A program made the position numbers and the translations under genes. The notes under the pieces are model-generated. The model was not told where the DNA came from. It worked only from the letters and a program-made list of their open reading frames with translations, and made no database searches. DNA of 64,000 nucleotides from Ekhidna lutea. GTDB lineage: Bacteria; Bacteroidota; Bacteroidia; Cytophagales; Cyclobacteriaceae. The DNA is taken from NCBI RefSeq assembly GCF_900188325.1, contig NZ_FZPD01000001.1, positions 124,001 through 188,000 on the forward strand, written 5' to 3'. Each line of letters begins with the position of its first letter. Positions within the stretch are counted from its first letter, which is position 1. Of this stretch, positions 31,840-40,599 are shown one piece after another.

Positions 31840-34452
31840 ATGAAACATCCGGACATCCCATCATTTGCCTATAAGCTGTTCAAATGGTTTTGTAAGGATC
31901 ATCTTTATGAAGAGCTGGAAGGAGATTTGGAAGAATCCTTTCTGGCTAACAAAGAAAAATACGGACTCAAAAAGGCTCGTCGTATTTACACCCGTGAGGT
32001 ATTGAAAATGATCAGGCCGACGGTACTAAATAAACCCAAATCAGGACCGGGCTATCAGGCAGCTTTGATCAGCAGCTATGTCACCATTTCCTTACGCAAT
32101 CTTCGACGACAAAAGCTCTTTTCTTTCATCAATATTTTCAGTCTGTCGGTTGCAATGTCCAGCGGGTTATTGGTTATTGGTATGATTTCCGACCTTCTCA
32201 AGTTTGACGAGTTTCATGAGCATAAGCACGAGATATACCGTGTCATTTCTTCTGCGACCTATCAATCGAGGCAACTCGAAACGCAGGCCTCTTCTCCACT
32301 CGGTTTGGGTCCGGAAATCAAGCAACAGGTTCCTAATATTCAAGTCGCTCAACTGGGCAGAAGACTGCAGGGAACAGCCACTGCCAACGACAAGAAAATA
32401 TTTGTCAAAGGCATCTATGCTGATGAGCATTTCTTTGATTTCTTCACTTTTGATCTGATAAAAGGAAGTAAACAAAATGGGCTGAAAGACCCGTTTTCAG
32501 TGCTGTTATCGGAAAGTTTTGTCAACAAGACCTTCGAAGACAGTAATCCTGTTGGTGAGACCATCGACATTGAAGGATTGGGAACTTTAAAAGTCACCGG
32601 TATCGTGGCAGACCCTCCACAGTTTTCCCATTTACAATTTGAAGCCATCGTATCGTTGAGTACCACTTCAATCCTTGCCCGACAAGGAATCATTGATAAG
32701 TCTCACGACCAATGGGAAAACCTGGATCGATATTATAACTATATCTACATCCCTGAAAACCAGGAAAAAACCAGTGTGATTGCCTGGTTGAACAACAATG
32801 CACCAACCTACTACAAAGACCCGGATAATTTCAAGGCATCTTTTGAGCTGCAGCGTATCAATGAAATTGTACCCGGCCCAAATATCAGTGACTCCATAGG
32901 GCCCAAAATGATTTATCTCCCGATTATCATACTATCAGTTATTGCCGCTGCGATCTTACTGTCCGCGATTTTTAATTACACCAACTTATCGATGGCACGC
33001 TCTCTAAGACGGGCTAGAGAAGTCGGCGTAAGAAAGTTGAATGGTGCCAGTCGTGCATCAATCTTCGGCCAGTTTACGGTTGAGGCTATCATCCTCTCCC
33101 TTTTATCACTTGGTTTAGGAATCCTTCTATTTCGAGTACTTCGAAACGGATTCATAGAAATACTTCCAAGAGCGGAAGAGATGGTTAGTCTGGAGCTTAC
33201 CCCTCAGCTGATCGGGTGGTTTGTACTATTCGCTATAGCAACTGGTTTGATTGCCGGATTGAGCCCTTCGATATTCTTTTCACGCCTGAGTTCTTTGCGT
33301 GCCCTGCGTTCCGGAAAAATGCTTAAAGCATTGTCAGGAATCAGTTTCCGTAAAAGTCTGATTGTGGCTCAGTTTACCCTAAGTATCATATTCGTGATGG
33401 CTGTGGTCATTACTCACAAGCAGTATTCTTATTCGCTCAATAATGACATGGGTTTCAACAAGGATAATATTCTGAATCTCAGGGTTCAGGGAAATGATCC
33501 CCAAATACTCAAATCAGAACTCATGAAACTGCCTGAAGTATCGAATGTGTCGTTTTCTTCCTACATCCCAGGTGTTGGCAATTGGAACAATCTACAACTG
33601 GTGGATGCCAGAAATCAGGATTCGGTTTGGGTGCATCACATCAAAGTAGATGATGCCTTTTTGGAAAACATGCAAATCGAATTAGTAGCAGGAAGAAATT
33701 TTGTACCCGGTGAAAATGATGTGCGTGAATCCACCATTTTAGTCAATGAGACCTTCGTGAAAAACTTTGGTCTCGGCTCACCTTCGGAAGCATTGGGGAC
33801 GGTCTTTAATGTTGAGGGTGAATCCGTTGAAATCGTAGGTGTTATTAAAGACATCATTTATGCCAACCTGGAAGAACATATCAACAGCTTCGTGATAAGA
33901 AATACGGGCGAATATCAATATGCTAACCTAAAAATAGCCAGCTCAGATATATTGGGAACACTGGGCAGTGTTGAGCAAGTATGGGACGAGGTTGATGCGA
34001 ATCACCGGATGGATGCCGCATTCATGGATCAGCAAATTGAAGACTACTATGAGTTTTTAGTGGACTTCATGAAAATTTTTGGATTCATCGGATTCCTGGC
34101 GGTCTCCATCAGTACACTTGGTTTATTGGGAATGGCGATCTATTCGACTCAAACCCGCATGAAAGAGATAGGAATTCGTAAGACGTTCGGTGCTTCAGAA
34201 GGCAAACTCATTTATCTGCTGTCGAGGGGGTTCTTTAAAATGGTCCTTTGGGCCATCCTGATTGGAACTCCAATTTGCTATTTACTTTTTGACAAAGTCA
34301 TTCTAGCTCAGAATGTGTATCGAACACAGATTACCATTGTGGAAATTGGAGGAAGCATCATTGTACTGCTTCTATTGTGCATGGTCACTATCATCACCCA
34401 AACGTGGAGAGCGGCCAGAACAAATCCTGCGACGGTATTGCGGGATGAGTGA
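31840..34452 (+). CDS. ABC transporter permease with permease-prefix domain (MacB/FtsX type)
   Basis: This 870-residue permease has an N-terminal soluble prefix of about 70 residues ('YKLFKWFCKDHLYEELEGDL', 'KKARRIYTREVLKMI') followed by eight transmembrane helices arranged as two MacB-periplasmic-core plus FtsX pairs. The FtsX helix after the first core reads 'LSAIFNYTNLSMARSLRRAR' and the second ends with 'IYSTQTRMKEIGIRKTFGAS'. No ATPase gene is adjacent, so it needs an ATP-binding subunit encoded elsewhere or acts as an orphan. It converges with the DUF350 gene with no bases in between. Substrate unknown. Confidence 0.9.
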   Translation: MKHPDIPSFAYKLFKWFCKDHLYEELEGDLEESFLANKEKYGLKKARRIYTREVLKMIRPTVLNKPKSGPGYQAALISSYVTISLRNLRRQKLFSFINIFSLSVAMSSGLLVIGMISDLLKFDEFHEHKHEIYRVISSATYQSRQLETQASSPLGLGPEIKQQVPNIQVAQLGRRLQGTATANDKKIFVKGIYADEHFFDFFTFDLIKGSKQNGLKDPFSVLLSESFVNKTFEDSNPVGETIDIEGLGTLKVTGIVADPPQFSHLQFEAIVSLSTTSILARQGIIDKSHDQWENLDRYYNYIYIPENQEKTSVIAWLNNNAPTYYKDPDNFKASFELQRINEIVPGPNISDSIGPKMIYLPIIILSVIAAAILLSAIFNYTNLSMARSLRRAREVGVRKLNGASRASIFGQFTVEAIILSLLSLGLGILLFRVLRNGFIEILPRAEEMVSLELTPQLIGWFVLFAIATGLIAGLSPSIFFSRLSSLRALRSGKMLKALSGISFRKSLIVAQFTLSIIFVMAVVITHKQYSYSLNNDMGFNKDNILNLRVQGNDPQILKSELMKLPEVSNVSFSSYIPGVGNWNNLQLVDARNQDSVWVHHIKVDDAFLENMQIELVAGRNFVPGENDVRESTILVNETFVKNFGLGSPSEALGTVFNVEGESVEIVGVIKDIIYANLEEHINSFVIRNTGEYQYANLKIASSDILGTLGSVEQVWDEVDANHRMDAAFMDQQIEDYYEFLVDFMKIFGFIGFLAVSISTLGLLGMAIYSTQTRMKEIGIRKTFGASEGKLIYLLSRGFFKMVLWAILIGTPICYLLFDKVILAQNVYRTQITIVEIGGSIIVLLLLCMVTIITQTWRAARTNPATVLRDE

Positions 34453-34965
34453 TTAAATCGGGGGTAATTCGGGGTAAGGAACAATCGCCTCAATGAGAAG
34501 CATGACGCCATCTTTTGTAAGCAGGGTGAGTGTGATTAAAATGCTACTGATGATCAGCGAGACACCTACATTATTTTTCCTGATCTCTTCAAACTCATCA
34601 ATAGGTGTCAGTTTGCTATACAGGAATGTGCTGATCAATCCGATAAGGATGGTCGCTGTGTAAGCAATCGCGATGTAAATGGCTCCCGTAGCGATGTATT
34701 CGAAAGCCAAAGTGAAGCTATCGGCGCTTTTATTGAGCAATCGAAATGAGGATATCAATGGTTGCACAATCCCGCTGATCATGATGCCAACCGACAAAAT
34801 GATGGCAGAAACAAAGATGCTGTAGGACAGATTGTAATCCTGAATCTTGTAATACTTTCTGCCTACCCACTGCACGATCTTGTAGGTCAGGGCTAAAATG
34901 AAAATGCCAATGGTGATGGCTGAAATGATCTCGATCAGTGCGAGTATGGCGATGTTAGGATTCAT
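34453..34965 (-). CDS. DUF350-like integral membrane protein
   Basis: The 170-residue protein has four transmembrane helices (about residues 8-30, 47-70, 88-110, 133-152) and the conserved 'YSKLTPIDEFEEIRKNNVG' loop that marks DUF350 (UPF0719). In enterobacteria a DUF350 protein (YjfL) is part of the yjf cluster; the function is not settled. The transglutaminase-like gene lies upstream on the same strand, 168 bases away, so the two may work together. Its stop abuts the stop of the permease gene. Confidence 0.75.
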   Translation of the reverse strand: MNPNIAILALIEIISAITIGIFILALTYKIVQWVGRKYYKIQDYNLSYSIFVSAIILSVGIMISGIVQPLISSFRLLNKSADSFTLAFEYIATGAIYIAIAYTATILIGLISTFLYSKLTPIDEFEEIRKNNVGVSLIISSILITLTLLTKDGVMLLIEAIVPYPELPPI

Positions 34966-35133
34966 ATTTTAACTTGCTATTCCAATTTTGATTATTAAAA
35001 TACTATTAACCTGTCTTTTCGACGATAGGAGAAATATTTAAAAATGGCATGCAGAATTAGCATTAAAGACTCTTCAATCAAATACTAAAGATATCTCATT
35101 GCATTCGATATGACAGGTTTTGAAGAACCAAAC

Positions 35134-35934
35134 TCATATTTCATTAACTAAAGCGACTTTCCAGTACTTGACATTATTGGAATTAGGTGGCAGCATTCCC
35201 AGCGGCCACCCCTTCCCGGTTGTCTCCCAAAAATAATAGTTCTTGCCCCGATAAGTCAGGTGGTCTCCAGCGGTTGGCATGTTCAGCGCCAGCATGGCAT
35301 GCGCATACTCATTGCTCACCACGATCATCGGATCAAAAGCCAACTCTTCCAGAATGGTATAGATCAAAACTGCCCGGGTGTCGCAATCGCCATATAACGA
35401 ATGCAAAAATTCATAGGGTGAAAGAAGTCCAAGTGCTATTTTCCCTATGCAGGGTTTTCCCTTGTTGTCAGTTTCCGAGCAATCTTCCACACGAACATAG
35501 CTATATGGAATGTCTTGAACAAAGGTGACGACCAGTTCGGCCAATTCCTCTCTCGATAGCTGCTGCTGCAGGGAGATATCCTGAAGTGAATCAACCAGAA
35601 AATCGATGTGGCGTTTGCTGTCAAGCACTAGCTCCCGATAGATCTTTCCCCATACATTTTCATAGCTGTCCAACTCGTAGATGATGTCATTTCTTTTCTT
35701 TCCGGCCTCCAGGCTTACTTTCTCTACGGATTCATAAGATGCACAAAAGGACTTGGAGTAGTTGACAGACTCCCATTCTCGTTGATGTCTGCGATCGTTT
35801 TCAGTATTGATCACCGTAAAACCATCTCTACAGTATTCCTTATCAACCTCTCCAGTCTTTAGCAGACTGATTACACTTGTAAGCAGCGTGTAAACCACCA
35901 CGATAAAGAAAAGGAAGCGAATGATGCCCTTCAT
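35134..35934 (-). CDS. Membrane-anchored transglutaminase-like cysteine protein
   Basis: An N-terminal transmembrane helix (residues 4-24) anchors a periplasmic domain with a transglutaminase-like triad: Cys184 in 'LYGDCDTRAVLIYTI', His212 in 'EYAHAMLALNM' and Glu237 in 'YYFWETTGKG'. Glu replaces the usual third-position Asp. Such domains may cross-link, hydrolyse or amidate peptides; here the substrate is unknown. The helical segment 'SLQQQLSREELAELVVTFVQ' precedes the catalytic domain. It is the first gene of a probable unit with DUF350. Confidence 0.7.
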   Translation of the reverse strand: MKGIIRFLFFIVVVYTLLTSVISLLKTGEVDKEYCRDGFTVINTENDRRHQREWESVNYSKSFCASYESVEKVSLEAGKKRNDIIYELDSYENVWGKIYRELVLDSKRHIDFLVDSLQDISLQQQLSREELAELVVTFVQDIPYSYVRVEDCSETDNKGKPCIGKIALGLLSPYEFLHSLYGDCDTRAVLIYTILEELAFDPMIVVSNEYAHAMLALNMPTAGDHLTYRGKNYYFWETTGKGWPLGMLPPNSNNVKYWKVALVNEI

Positions 35935-36021
35935 AAAGCTAAAGATCTAAAAAGAGAATGATTTTCAAAGGCTTAATTCCCTTCAATTTTTTGGCTAAAT
36001 TCCAGTACCTGACCAATTTTC

Positions 36022-36462
36022 ATGATTTATTATATCATTTACACAAGCAAGCCCACGGGCGAAATCACCCCCGAAACACTTAAGGATATAACTTCTGTAT
36101 CCGAAAAAAACAATCCGGGCAAAAAAATTACAGGAATGTTGTTGGGGGTAGAAAACAAATACCTTCAGTATTTAGAGGGGCCGGAAGAAAATGTAAATGA
36201 GCTCTTTCAGAAGATTTGGAAAGACCCGAGGCACCAAAATGTAACTCAATGGATCAAAGGGTATTCCAAAGAACGTGTCTTTGGAAGGTGGTCCATGGGG
36301 TCCTGGATGCTAAGCTATTCGGCGCTTAAAAAAATGCCCGCTTTAGCTGACTTAAAGAAGTTTCTGGATGATCCATTAAATAATGATCTGCAGTCAAAAA
36401 AATTTATGTCCATGATGCACGATTTGCTTAAAATGTGGATAGAAGAAGAGGCTGAGCACTAA
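36022..36462 (+). CDS. BLUF-domain blue-light photoreceptor
   Basis: The 146-residue protein is a short-type BLUF sensor that binds FAD and reports blue light through a hydrogen-bond switch. The key positions match AppA by spacing: Tyr7 (AppA Tyr21), Asn31 (Asn45), Gln49 (Gln63) in 'YLQYLEG', Trp90 and Met92 in 'GRWSMGSW'. A C-terminal extension (residues about 97-146) forms the cap helices. There is no effector domain, so it must act on another protein. No such partner is evident nearby. Monocistronic, with the DUF6265 gene 59 bases downstream. Confidence 0.95.
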   Translation: MIYYIIYTSKPTGEITPETLKDITSVSEKNNPGKKITGMLLGVENKYLQYLEGPEENVNELFQKIWKDPRHQNVTQWIKGYSKERVFGRWSMGSWMLSYSALKKMPALADLKKFLDDPLNNDLQSKKFMSMMHDLLKMWIEEEAEH

Positions 36463-36521
36463 TAAAACCCGAGAGGTTTGTCGGATTGATCCTGGTTTAA
36501 TCGTCAATAAAATAAAAAGAC

Positions 36522-36974
36522 ATGAAAGTATTTAACATTCTTACGGCTATCCTGATCTTTTCTATCACCTCACTTCACGGTCAGAATACGGATGTTCCCT
36601 ACGCCTGGCTGGCCGGAAGCTGGACCGGTGATGGGTTTGGCGGAACTTCAGAAGAGGTCTGGTCTTTGCCATCAGCAGATGGCACGATGATGGGAACCTA
36701 CCGTCACCACAAAGGCGATGGAAGTCTCAATTTCTACGAGTTTATGGTGATGGACTCTACAGGTCTTCGGCTCAAACACTTCAACCCGGATATGACCGGA
36801 TGGGAAACGAAAGAAGATTTCGTTCACTTCAAAGCCATTGAGTTTACGGAAGACATGATTGTGCTGAAAGGGCTGGTTTTTGAGCGGAAGTCTGATGATG
36901 AAATCGAAATCCGGTTAGATCTGAAAAATGGAGATAAGGCCTGGACGGAGGTTTTTAAGATGAAGCGGAAGTAG
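36522..36974 (+). CDS. Secreted DUF6265 protein
   Basis: A signal peptide (residues 1-20, ending LHGQ) is followed by a compact beta-rich domain that begins 'YAWLAGSWTGDGFGGTSEEV' and continues 'LPSADGTMMGTYRHHKGD', 'FYEFMVMDSTGLRLKHFN'. This start (WLAGSW...EEVW) is the signature of DUF6265, a lipocalin-like family of unknown ligand. The last 20 bases overlap the 3' end of the convergent MFS gene. Confidence 0.85.
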   Translation: MKVFNILTAILIFSITSLHGQNTDVPYAWLAGSWTGDGFGGTSEEVWSLPSADGTMMGTYRHHKGDGSLNFYEFMVMDSTGLRLKHFNPDMTGWETKEDFVHFKAIEFTEDMIVLKGLVFERKSDDEIEIRLDLKNGDKAWTEVFKMKRK

Positions 36975-38124
36975 ATTTTATCAAATTGATAACGCCGATC
37001 ATTGGCCCAACCGCCAAAATCAGGTAGAGATTCTCGAAAGGAACGAATTCCACCAATACGCTTAAGAGCTGAATACTCACAATAGTGATAGCAAAACCTA
37101 TGCAGGTCACAAGAGTAAGTGCTGTGCCTTTCAATTCAGGATTGGCATTTTGAGCAACGAGAGTTGAAAACAGCGGGGAATCTGCGATCACCACCAAACC
37201 CCAAAAAATCAGAAATGCGATAAAAAAAGGAAGTGAAACCTCAAACATGAGTGGAGATAACAGACAACAAATTCCGGAAAGACCTAAAGCCCAGGTAGCC
37301 ACTTTTTTTGGTCCCCAATGATCGGATATATAACCACCAAAAACGCAAGCCAATCCTCCCAGACCAATGACAAAGAATGAAAGAAGTGGGATGTTGACTG
37401 TATCTAAATGATATGCTCTATACTGAGCCAAAATGATCGGAACAAACGCCCAAAACGCATACAATTCCCACATGTGGCCAAAGTATCCAAAAGATGCAGC
37501 CCGAAACTCCTTATTTTTGAACACCTGACCGATGATACTAAACTTCGGTATCTGAAGCTTGCTTCGATATGGACCTTCACCAACAAAAAGTCTTATCAGC
37601 AATCCCCCCAGCACACCGAGTGCAGAGGTGAGAATCAAAACCAATCGCCAGTCATAAGAAACCTCCATGCTTGCGATCAAATGAGGTAAAGCTGTTCCGA
37701 CCACCAGTGCCCCCACCAAAAAGCTCAGTGCTTTTCCAAGTCCTTTCTCGTAATAGTCAGAGGCAATCTTCATTCCCACCGGATAGATTCCGGCAAGGAA
37801 AAACCCAGTTAGAAATCGAAAAATCAGGATTTGACTAAATGAAACATCCAACACGATCAACAGGTTTGCTGTGGCACCTAAGAAGGCACTAGTAAAAAAC
37901 ACATTGGATGGGTGAAAACGATCAGCGATGGTAAAGACCGCATACACCAGTGTGCCAATGATAAACCCGAATTGCACGGATGAAGTCATGTATCCCAGAT
38001 CCGCTGATTGGAGGTCAAGCTTAACAATCAGGTCCGGCATTATAGCATTGCCGGCAAACCAGAGTGAAGTGCACATGAATTGTGCTAGAACAATGATGGG
38101 TAATATGAACTTTCGGGTCGCCAT
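36955..38124 (-). CDS. Major facilitator superfamily transporter
   Basis: The start at 38124 ('MATRKFILPIIVLAQFMC') gives 389 residues and twelve predicted transmembrane helices; a longer ORF start at 38166 lies within the upstream glycosyltransferase gene. Motifs are 'MTSSVQFGFIIGTLVYAVFT' and 'FLAGIYPVGMKIASDYYEKG' in the first half, 'VFGGYISDHWGPKKVATWAL' in the second, a typical MFS loop. The substrate is unknown. The start shares one base with the upstream stop (TGATG), marking it as the last gene of the minus-strand operon. Confidence 0.88.
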   Translation of the reverse strand: MATRKFILPIIVLAQFMCTSLWFAGNAIMPDLIVKLDLQSADLGYMTSSVQFGFIIGTLVYAVFTIADRFHPSNVFFTSAFLGATANLLIVLDVSFSQILIFRFLTGFFLAGIYPVGMKIASDYYEKGLGKALSFLVGALVVGTALPHLIASMEVSYDWRLVLILTSALGVLGGLLIRLFVGEGPYRSKLQIPKFSIIGQVFKNKEFRAASFGYFGHMWELYAFWAFVPIILAQYRAYHLDTVNIPLLSFFVIGLGGLACVFGGYISDHWGPKKVATWALGLSGICCLLSPLMFEVSLPFFIAFLIFWGLVVIADSPLFSTLVAQNANPELKGTALTLVTCIGFAITIVSIQLLSVLVEFVPFENLYLILAVGPMIGVINLIKSTSASS

Positions 38125-39134
38125 CAGGCAAAAAACCAATAATCTTTCACCGGCTTTTTCCCCCAACCCTCTAGCATTTTTCTAATCTCCACTTTCTCAT
38201 CAGGGGATGTCACCACAATCACGATTTGTGGATTTTTAAATGTGGGAACAGCATCCTGATGTTCGATCGTAATTCCATAGACATCCTTTCCCACCTTTCG
38301 CTTATTGTCACATACCCAGTGAAAACTATTTTCCTCCTCAAAAAGGAGCTTCGCCAGGTCTTTCCCGTTTCTTCCTGCCCCCCAAAGTACCAGCGGTCGC
38401 CCCCGATCCCTGTCGATTTGGTAGAAGTACCGAAGCTTCATCTCGAAATAGCGGTTGTCTTTGTACTCTTCCCACGTTCGGGAAATCCGATCCGATCGAT
38501 CTCTCCAATAATGCAGCACTTTGTCGATTCCATGAACTTTCAGCCCTTCTTTATAGAAACGAAAACACAGGTCGTAATCTTCCGGGTATACTTCCGGATT
38601 AAACCCGTTTACTTTATCAAAATCCTCTTTGTGAATGATCCAGCAGTGTGATGGAATTACACACTCCTGATAAATCTCCTGATAGTGGGTTTCATTCCTT
38701 GCTACTTCATTGAGCCAGATTTCATATCGGCGAAAGCCATCACCCACTTCTCCTTTTTCCACAAAATGTTCCGTACCCCCGGCAATGATGTGTCCCTTGC
38801 CATACTTCATCCATTCCTTTACCAACACTTCCAGTTTGTCTCGTGGCATTTTATCATCCGAATCCATCCGGTTGATGAGCTCTCCCTTGACCGTGGCATA
38901 TCCTTCTTTCAACGCTGGAATCAGCTTATGGCGTTTGCTGTGAACCACCTTGATTCGATCATCTTTTTCTGCATACCAATTCAATATCTCCGGCGTACGA
39001 TCCTTTGAGTGATCATTGATCGCAATCAGCTCCCAGTTTTTATAGGTTTGGCCAATGATGGAGTTAATACATCCGGGCAAATACGGCGCTGTGTCTTTGG
39101 CCGCCATGATAATGGAAACAAGGGGTTGAGTCAT
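38124..39134 (-). CDS. Family 2 glycosyltransferase with C-terminal Rossmann-like domain
   Basis: Residues about 1-235 form a GT-A glycosyltransferase of family 2: 'VSIIMAAKDTAPYLPGCINS', 'ELIAINDHSKDRTPEILN' and the DxD-like 'NRMDSDDKMPRDK', plus the acceptor-site 'FNPEVYPEDYDLCFRFYKEG'. After about residue 245 comes 'PLVLWGAGRNGKDLAKLL', a glycine-rich Rossmann motif of a small C-terminal domain. It transfers a sugar from a nucleotide-sugar donor, probably for a cell-surface glycan or glycolipid. Adjacent to the TIGR04283-type glycosyltransferase with no spacing, suggesting coupled translation. Confidence 0.92.
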   Translation of the reverse strand: MTQPLVSIIMAAKDTAPYLPGCINSIIGQTYKNWELIAINDHSKDRTPEILNWYAEKDDRIKVVHSKRHKLIPALKEGYATVKGELINRMDSDDKMPRDKLEVLVKEWMKYGKGHIIAGGTEHFVEKGEVGDGFRRYEIWLNEVARNETHYQEIYQECVIPSHCWIIHKEDFDKVNGFNPEVYPEDYDLCFRFYKEGLKVHGIDKVLHYWRDRSDRISRTWEEYKDNRYFEMKLRYFYQIDRDRGRPLVLWGAGRNGKDLAKLLFEEENSFHWVCDNKRKVGKDVYGITIEHQDAVPTFKNPQIVIVVTSPDEKVEIRKMLEGWGKKPVKDYWFFA

Positions 39135-39839
39135 TTATGTTTTTAGGTTTTTGCTCCAATACTTTTCAGCATATGGGGAGACAGGAAAGCCTAAATTAAA
39201 ACGAATGAACATATTGAGGTCAAACCAAGCGATTTTAAAAAACCCATGCTCGTTAAATCTTCGTGGAGAAGTCTTAATGGATGATTTTATTAGTGAAAGT
39301 TTTCCTGCCCTTCTTAACCGTTTGCATAAGTAGGCTGTCTCCATCAGTGGGTTTTCTGGAACTCCTCCAATCTCTTCCAATGCCGACCTGCGTAAAAAAA
39401 CTGCCTGATCTCCATAGTAGACCCTTCCAAAACGATATCGAATGCGATTAATAAAAGTGATAATCGAAAGCTTCCAATCTGGCTTCAGAAAAGAAAACTC
39501 AAAAGCTCCGCCGTAGACTTTTTGATTCTGTAGCACTTTTCTAATTTTTTGATCAAATCCCTCAGGCAAAAACGTATCTGCATCCAGAAACAATATTACC
39601 TCACCGGATGATTGCTGAGCACCAAAATTCATGCTCAGGAATTTTTTGAAAATAAACTCAGGCAAAGAGAAGGTCTTTACCCGCATTGCTTCAATACTTT
39701 CTAGCGTAGAATCTGTACTCCCCGCGTCTATTACAATTATTTCAAGCTCTTCCTTTTTCTCGGCACAACTCAGCGTATGCTCAATGGTCTTCCTGAGATA
39801 TTCTTCCTCATTGAGTGTCGGGATGACGATGGATATCAT
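39135..39839 (-). CDS. TIGR04283-like family 2 glycosyltransferase
   Basis: The 234-residue GT-A protein fits the TIGR04283 subgroup: 'VIPTLNEEEYLRKTIEHTL', 'IIVIDAGSTDSTLESIEA', 'FLDADTFLPEGF' with the DAD metal motif, and 'VYYGDQAVFLRRSALEEIGG' followed by 'PLMETAYLCKRLRRAG'. The sugar and acceptor are unknown. Its start overlaps the VOC gene stop by four bases, and its stop directly precedes the next glycosyltransferase. It belongs to the seven-gene minus-strand operon 42395-36955. Confidence 0.88.
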   Translation of the reverse strand: MISIVIPTLNEEEYLRKTIEHTLSCAEKKEELEIIVIDAGSTDSTLESIEAMRVKTFSLPEFIFKKFLSMNFGAQQSSGEVILFLDADTFLPEGFDQKIRKVLQNQKVYGGAFEFSFLKPDWKLSIITFINRIRYRFGRVYYGDQAVFLRRSALEEIGGVPENPLMETAYLCKRLRRAGKLSLIKSSIKTSPRRFNEHGFFKIAWFDLNMFIRFNLGFPVSPYAEKYWSKNLKT

Positions 39840-40240
39840 ACCTGGCTGATCTCAAATAAATGGCCATCCGGATCCGTGAAAAATGCCCGAATCTCGGCAC
39901 CCCAATCAACGGGTGGAGTTAAGAAATTGGCTCCTCTCTCCTTCAGTGTTTCGTAGCAACCCATGCAATCCTTTACCCGAATGGTAAATGAATGACTGAC
40001 ATCATTTGGATTTTTGGGCGGCATAAATTGTATTTCCGGTTTGTCCTTAGTTGGCCCGCCGGAGGTGACAAGCAAAATCCAGTTTCCTAAAAACTGTAAA
40101 ACGCAAGAGTCTCCACCATACTCCCGGTAGATCTCTGCACCAAGTACATTTTGGTAAAAGTCTTTGGATTTGGCCATGTCTGAAACCACCAAAATGGTGG
40201 TCAGGGCCATGTCTTCTGAAGGGAATGGTGCTTTAGCCAT
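39836..40240 (-). CDS. VOC (glyoxalase-like) family protein
   Basis: The 134-residue protein has the paired beta-alpha-beta-beta-beta units of the VOC fold: 'LTTILVVSDMAKSKDFYQNV' at the start and 'HSFTIRVKDCMGCYETLKER' in the second half, ending 'FFTDPDGHLFEISQV', the usual metal-ligand strand. It may be a glyoxalase, dioxygenase or resistance-type binding protein; the reaction is not predictable. Two bases separate it from DUF4260 upstream and it overlaps the next glycosyltransferase by four bases. Confidence 0.88.
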   Translation of the reverse strand: MAKAPFPSEDMALTTILVVSDMAKSKDFYQNVLGAEIYREYGGDSCVLQFLGNWILLVTSGGPTKDKPEIQFMPPKNPNDVSHSFTIRVKDCMGCYETLKERGANFLTPPVDWGAEIRAFFTDPDGHLFEISQV

Positions 40241-40242
40241 AA

Positions 40243-40587
40243 CTATAGGTTTCCAAGGTGTGTATGCTTAAAGTTATCACTAAACTTTAATCCATACCCG
40301 AAAATACGATCCATACTGGCATGTCCAAAGAGGATGATACCTGCCAGCTGAAGTTCAGGAATCATCCACCAAAAGCCTGCAAATCCTATCAAAATTGCAA
40401 TGCCTTTATGGTGGAAGAAGTTATAACTTGTTGCTCCAATTTTGGTGTTAATCAGGTACCCAAGCATCCCAATATCCGGAGTTAAGATCAACAGCAGGTA
40501 AATCCACCATGCATAATCGAGGAAGCTGAACAGGTAGATGGATAGGAGAAACATCATGAGTTCCTCCAGTTTGAGTAGGTTTTTCAT
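40243..40587 (-). CDS. DUF4260 membrane protein
   Basis: The 114-residue protein has three or four hydrophobic segments and the signature 'YNFFHHKGIAILIGFAGFWW' with 'FGHASMDRIFGYGLKFSDNF' and 'HTHLG' at the C-terminus, which marks DUF4260. The histidines on one side suggest a metal site, but the function is unknown. It is in the middle of the seven-gene operon, 12 bases after the aminotransferase gene and 2 bases before the VOC gene. Confidence 0.88.
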   Translation of the reverse strand: MKNLLKLEELMMFLLSIYLFSFLDYAWWIYLLLILTPDIGMLGYLINTKIGATSYNFFHHKGIAILIGFAGFWWMIPELQLAGIILFGHASMDRIFGYGLKFSDNFKHTHLGNL

Positions 40588-40599
40588 TTGATTGCTTTT

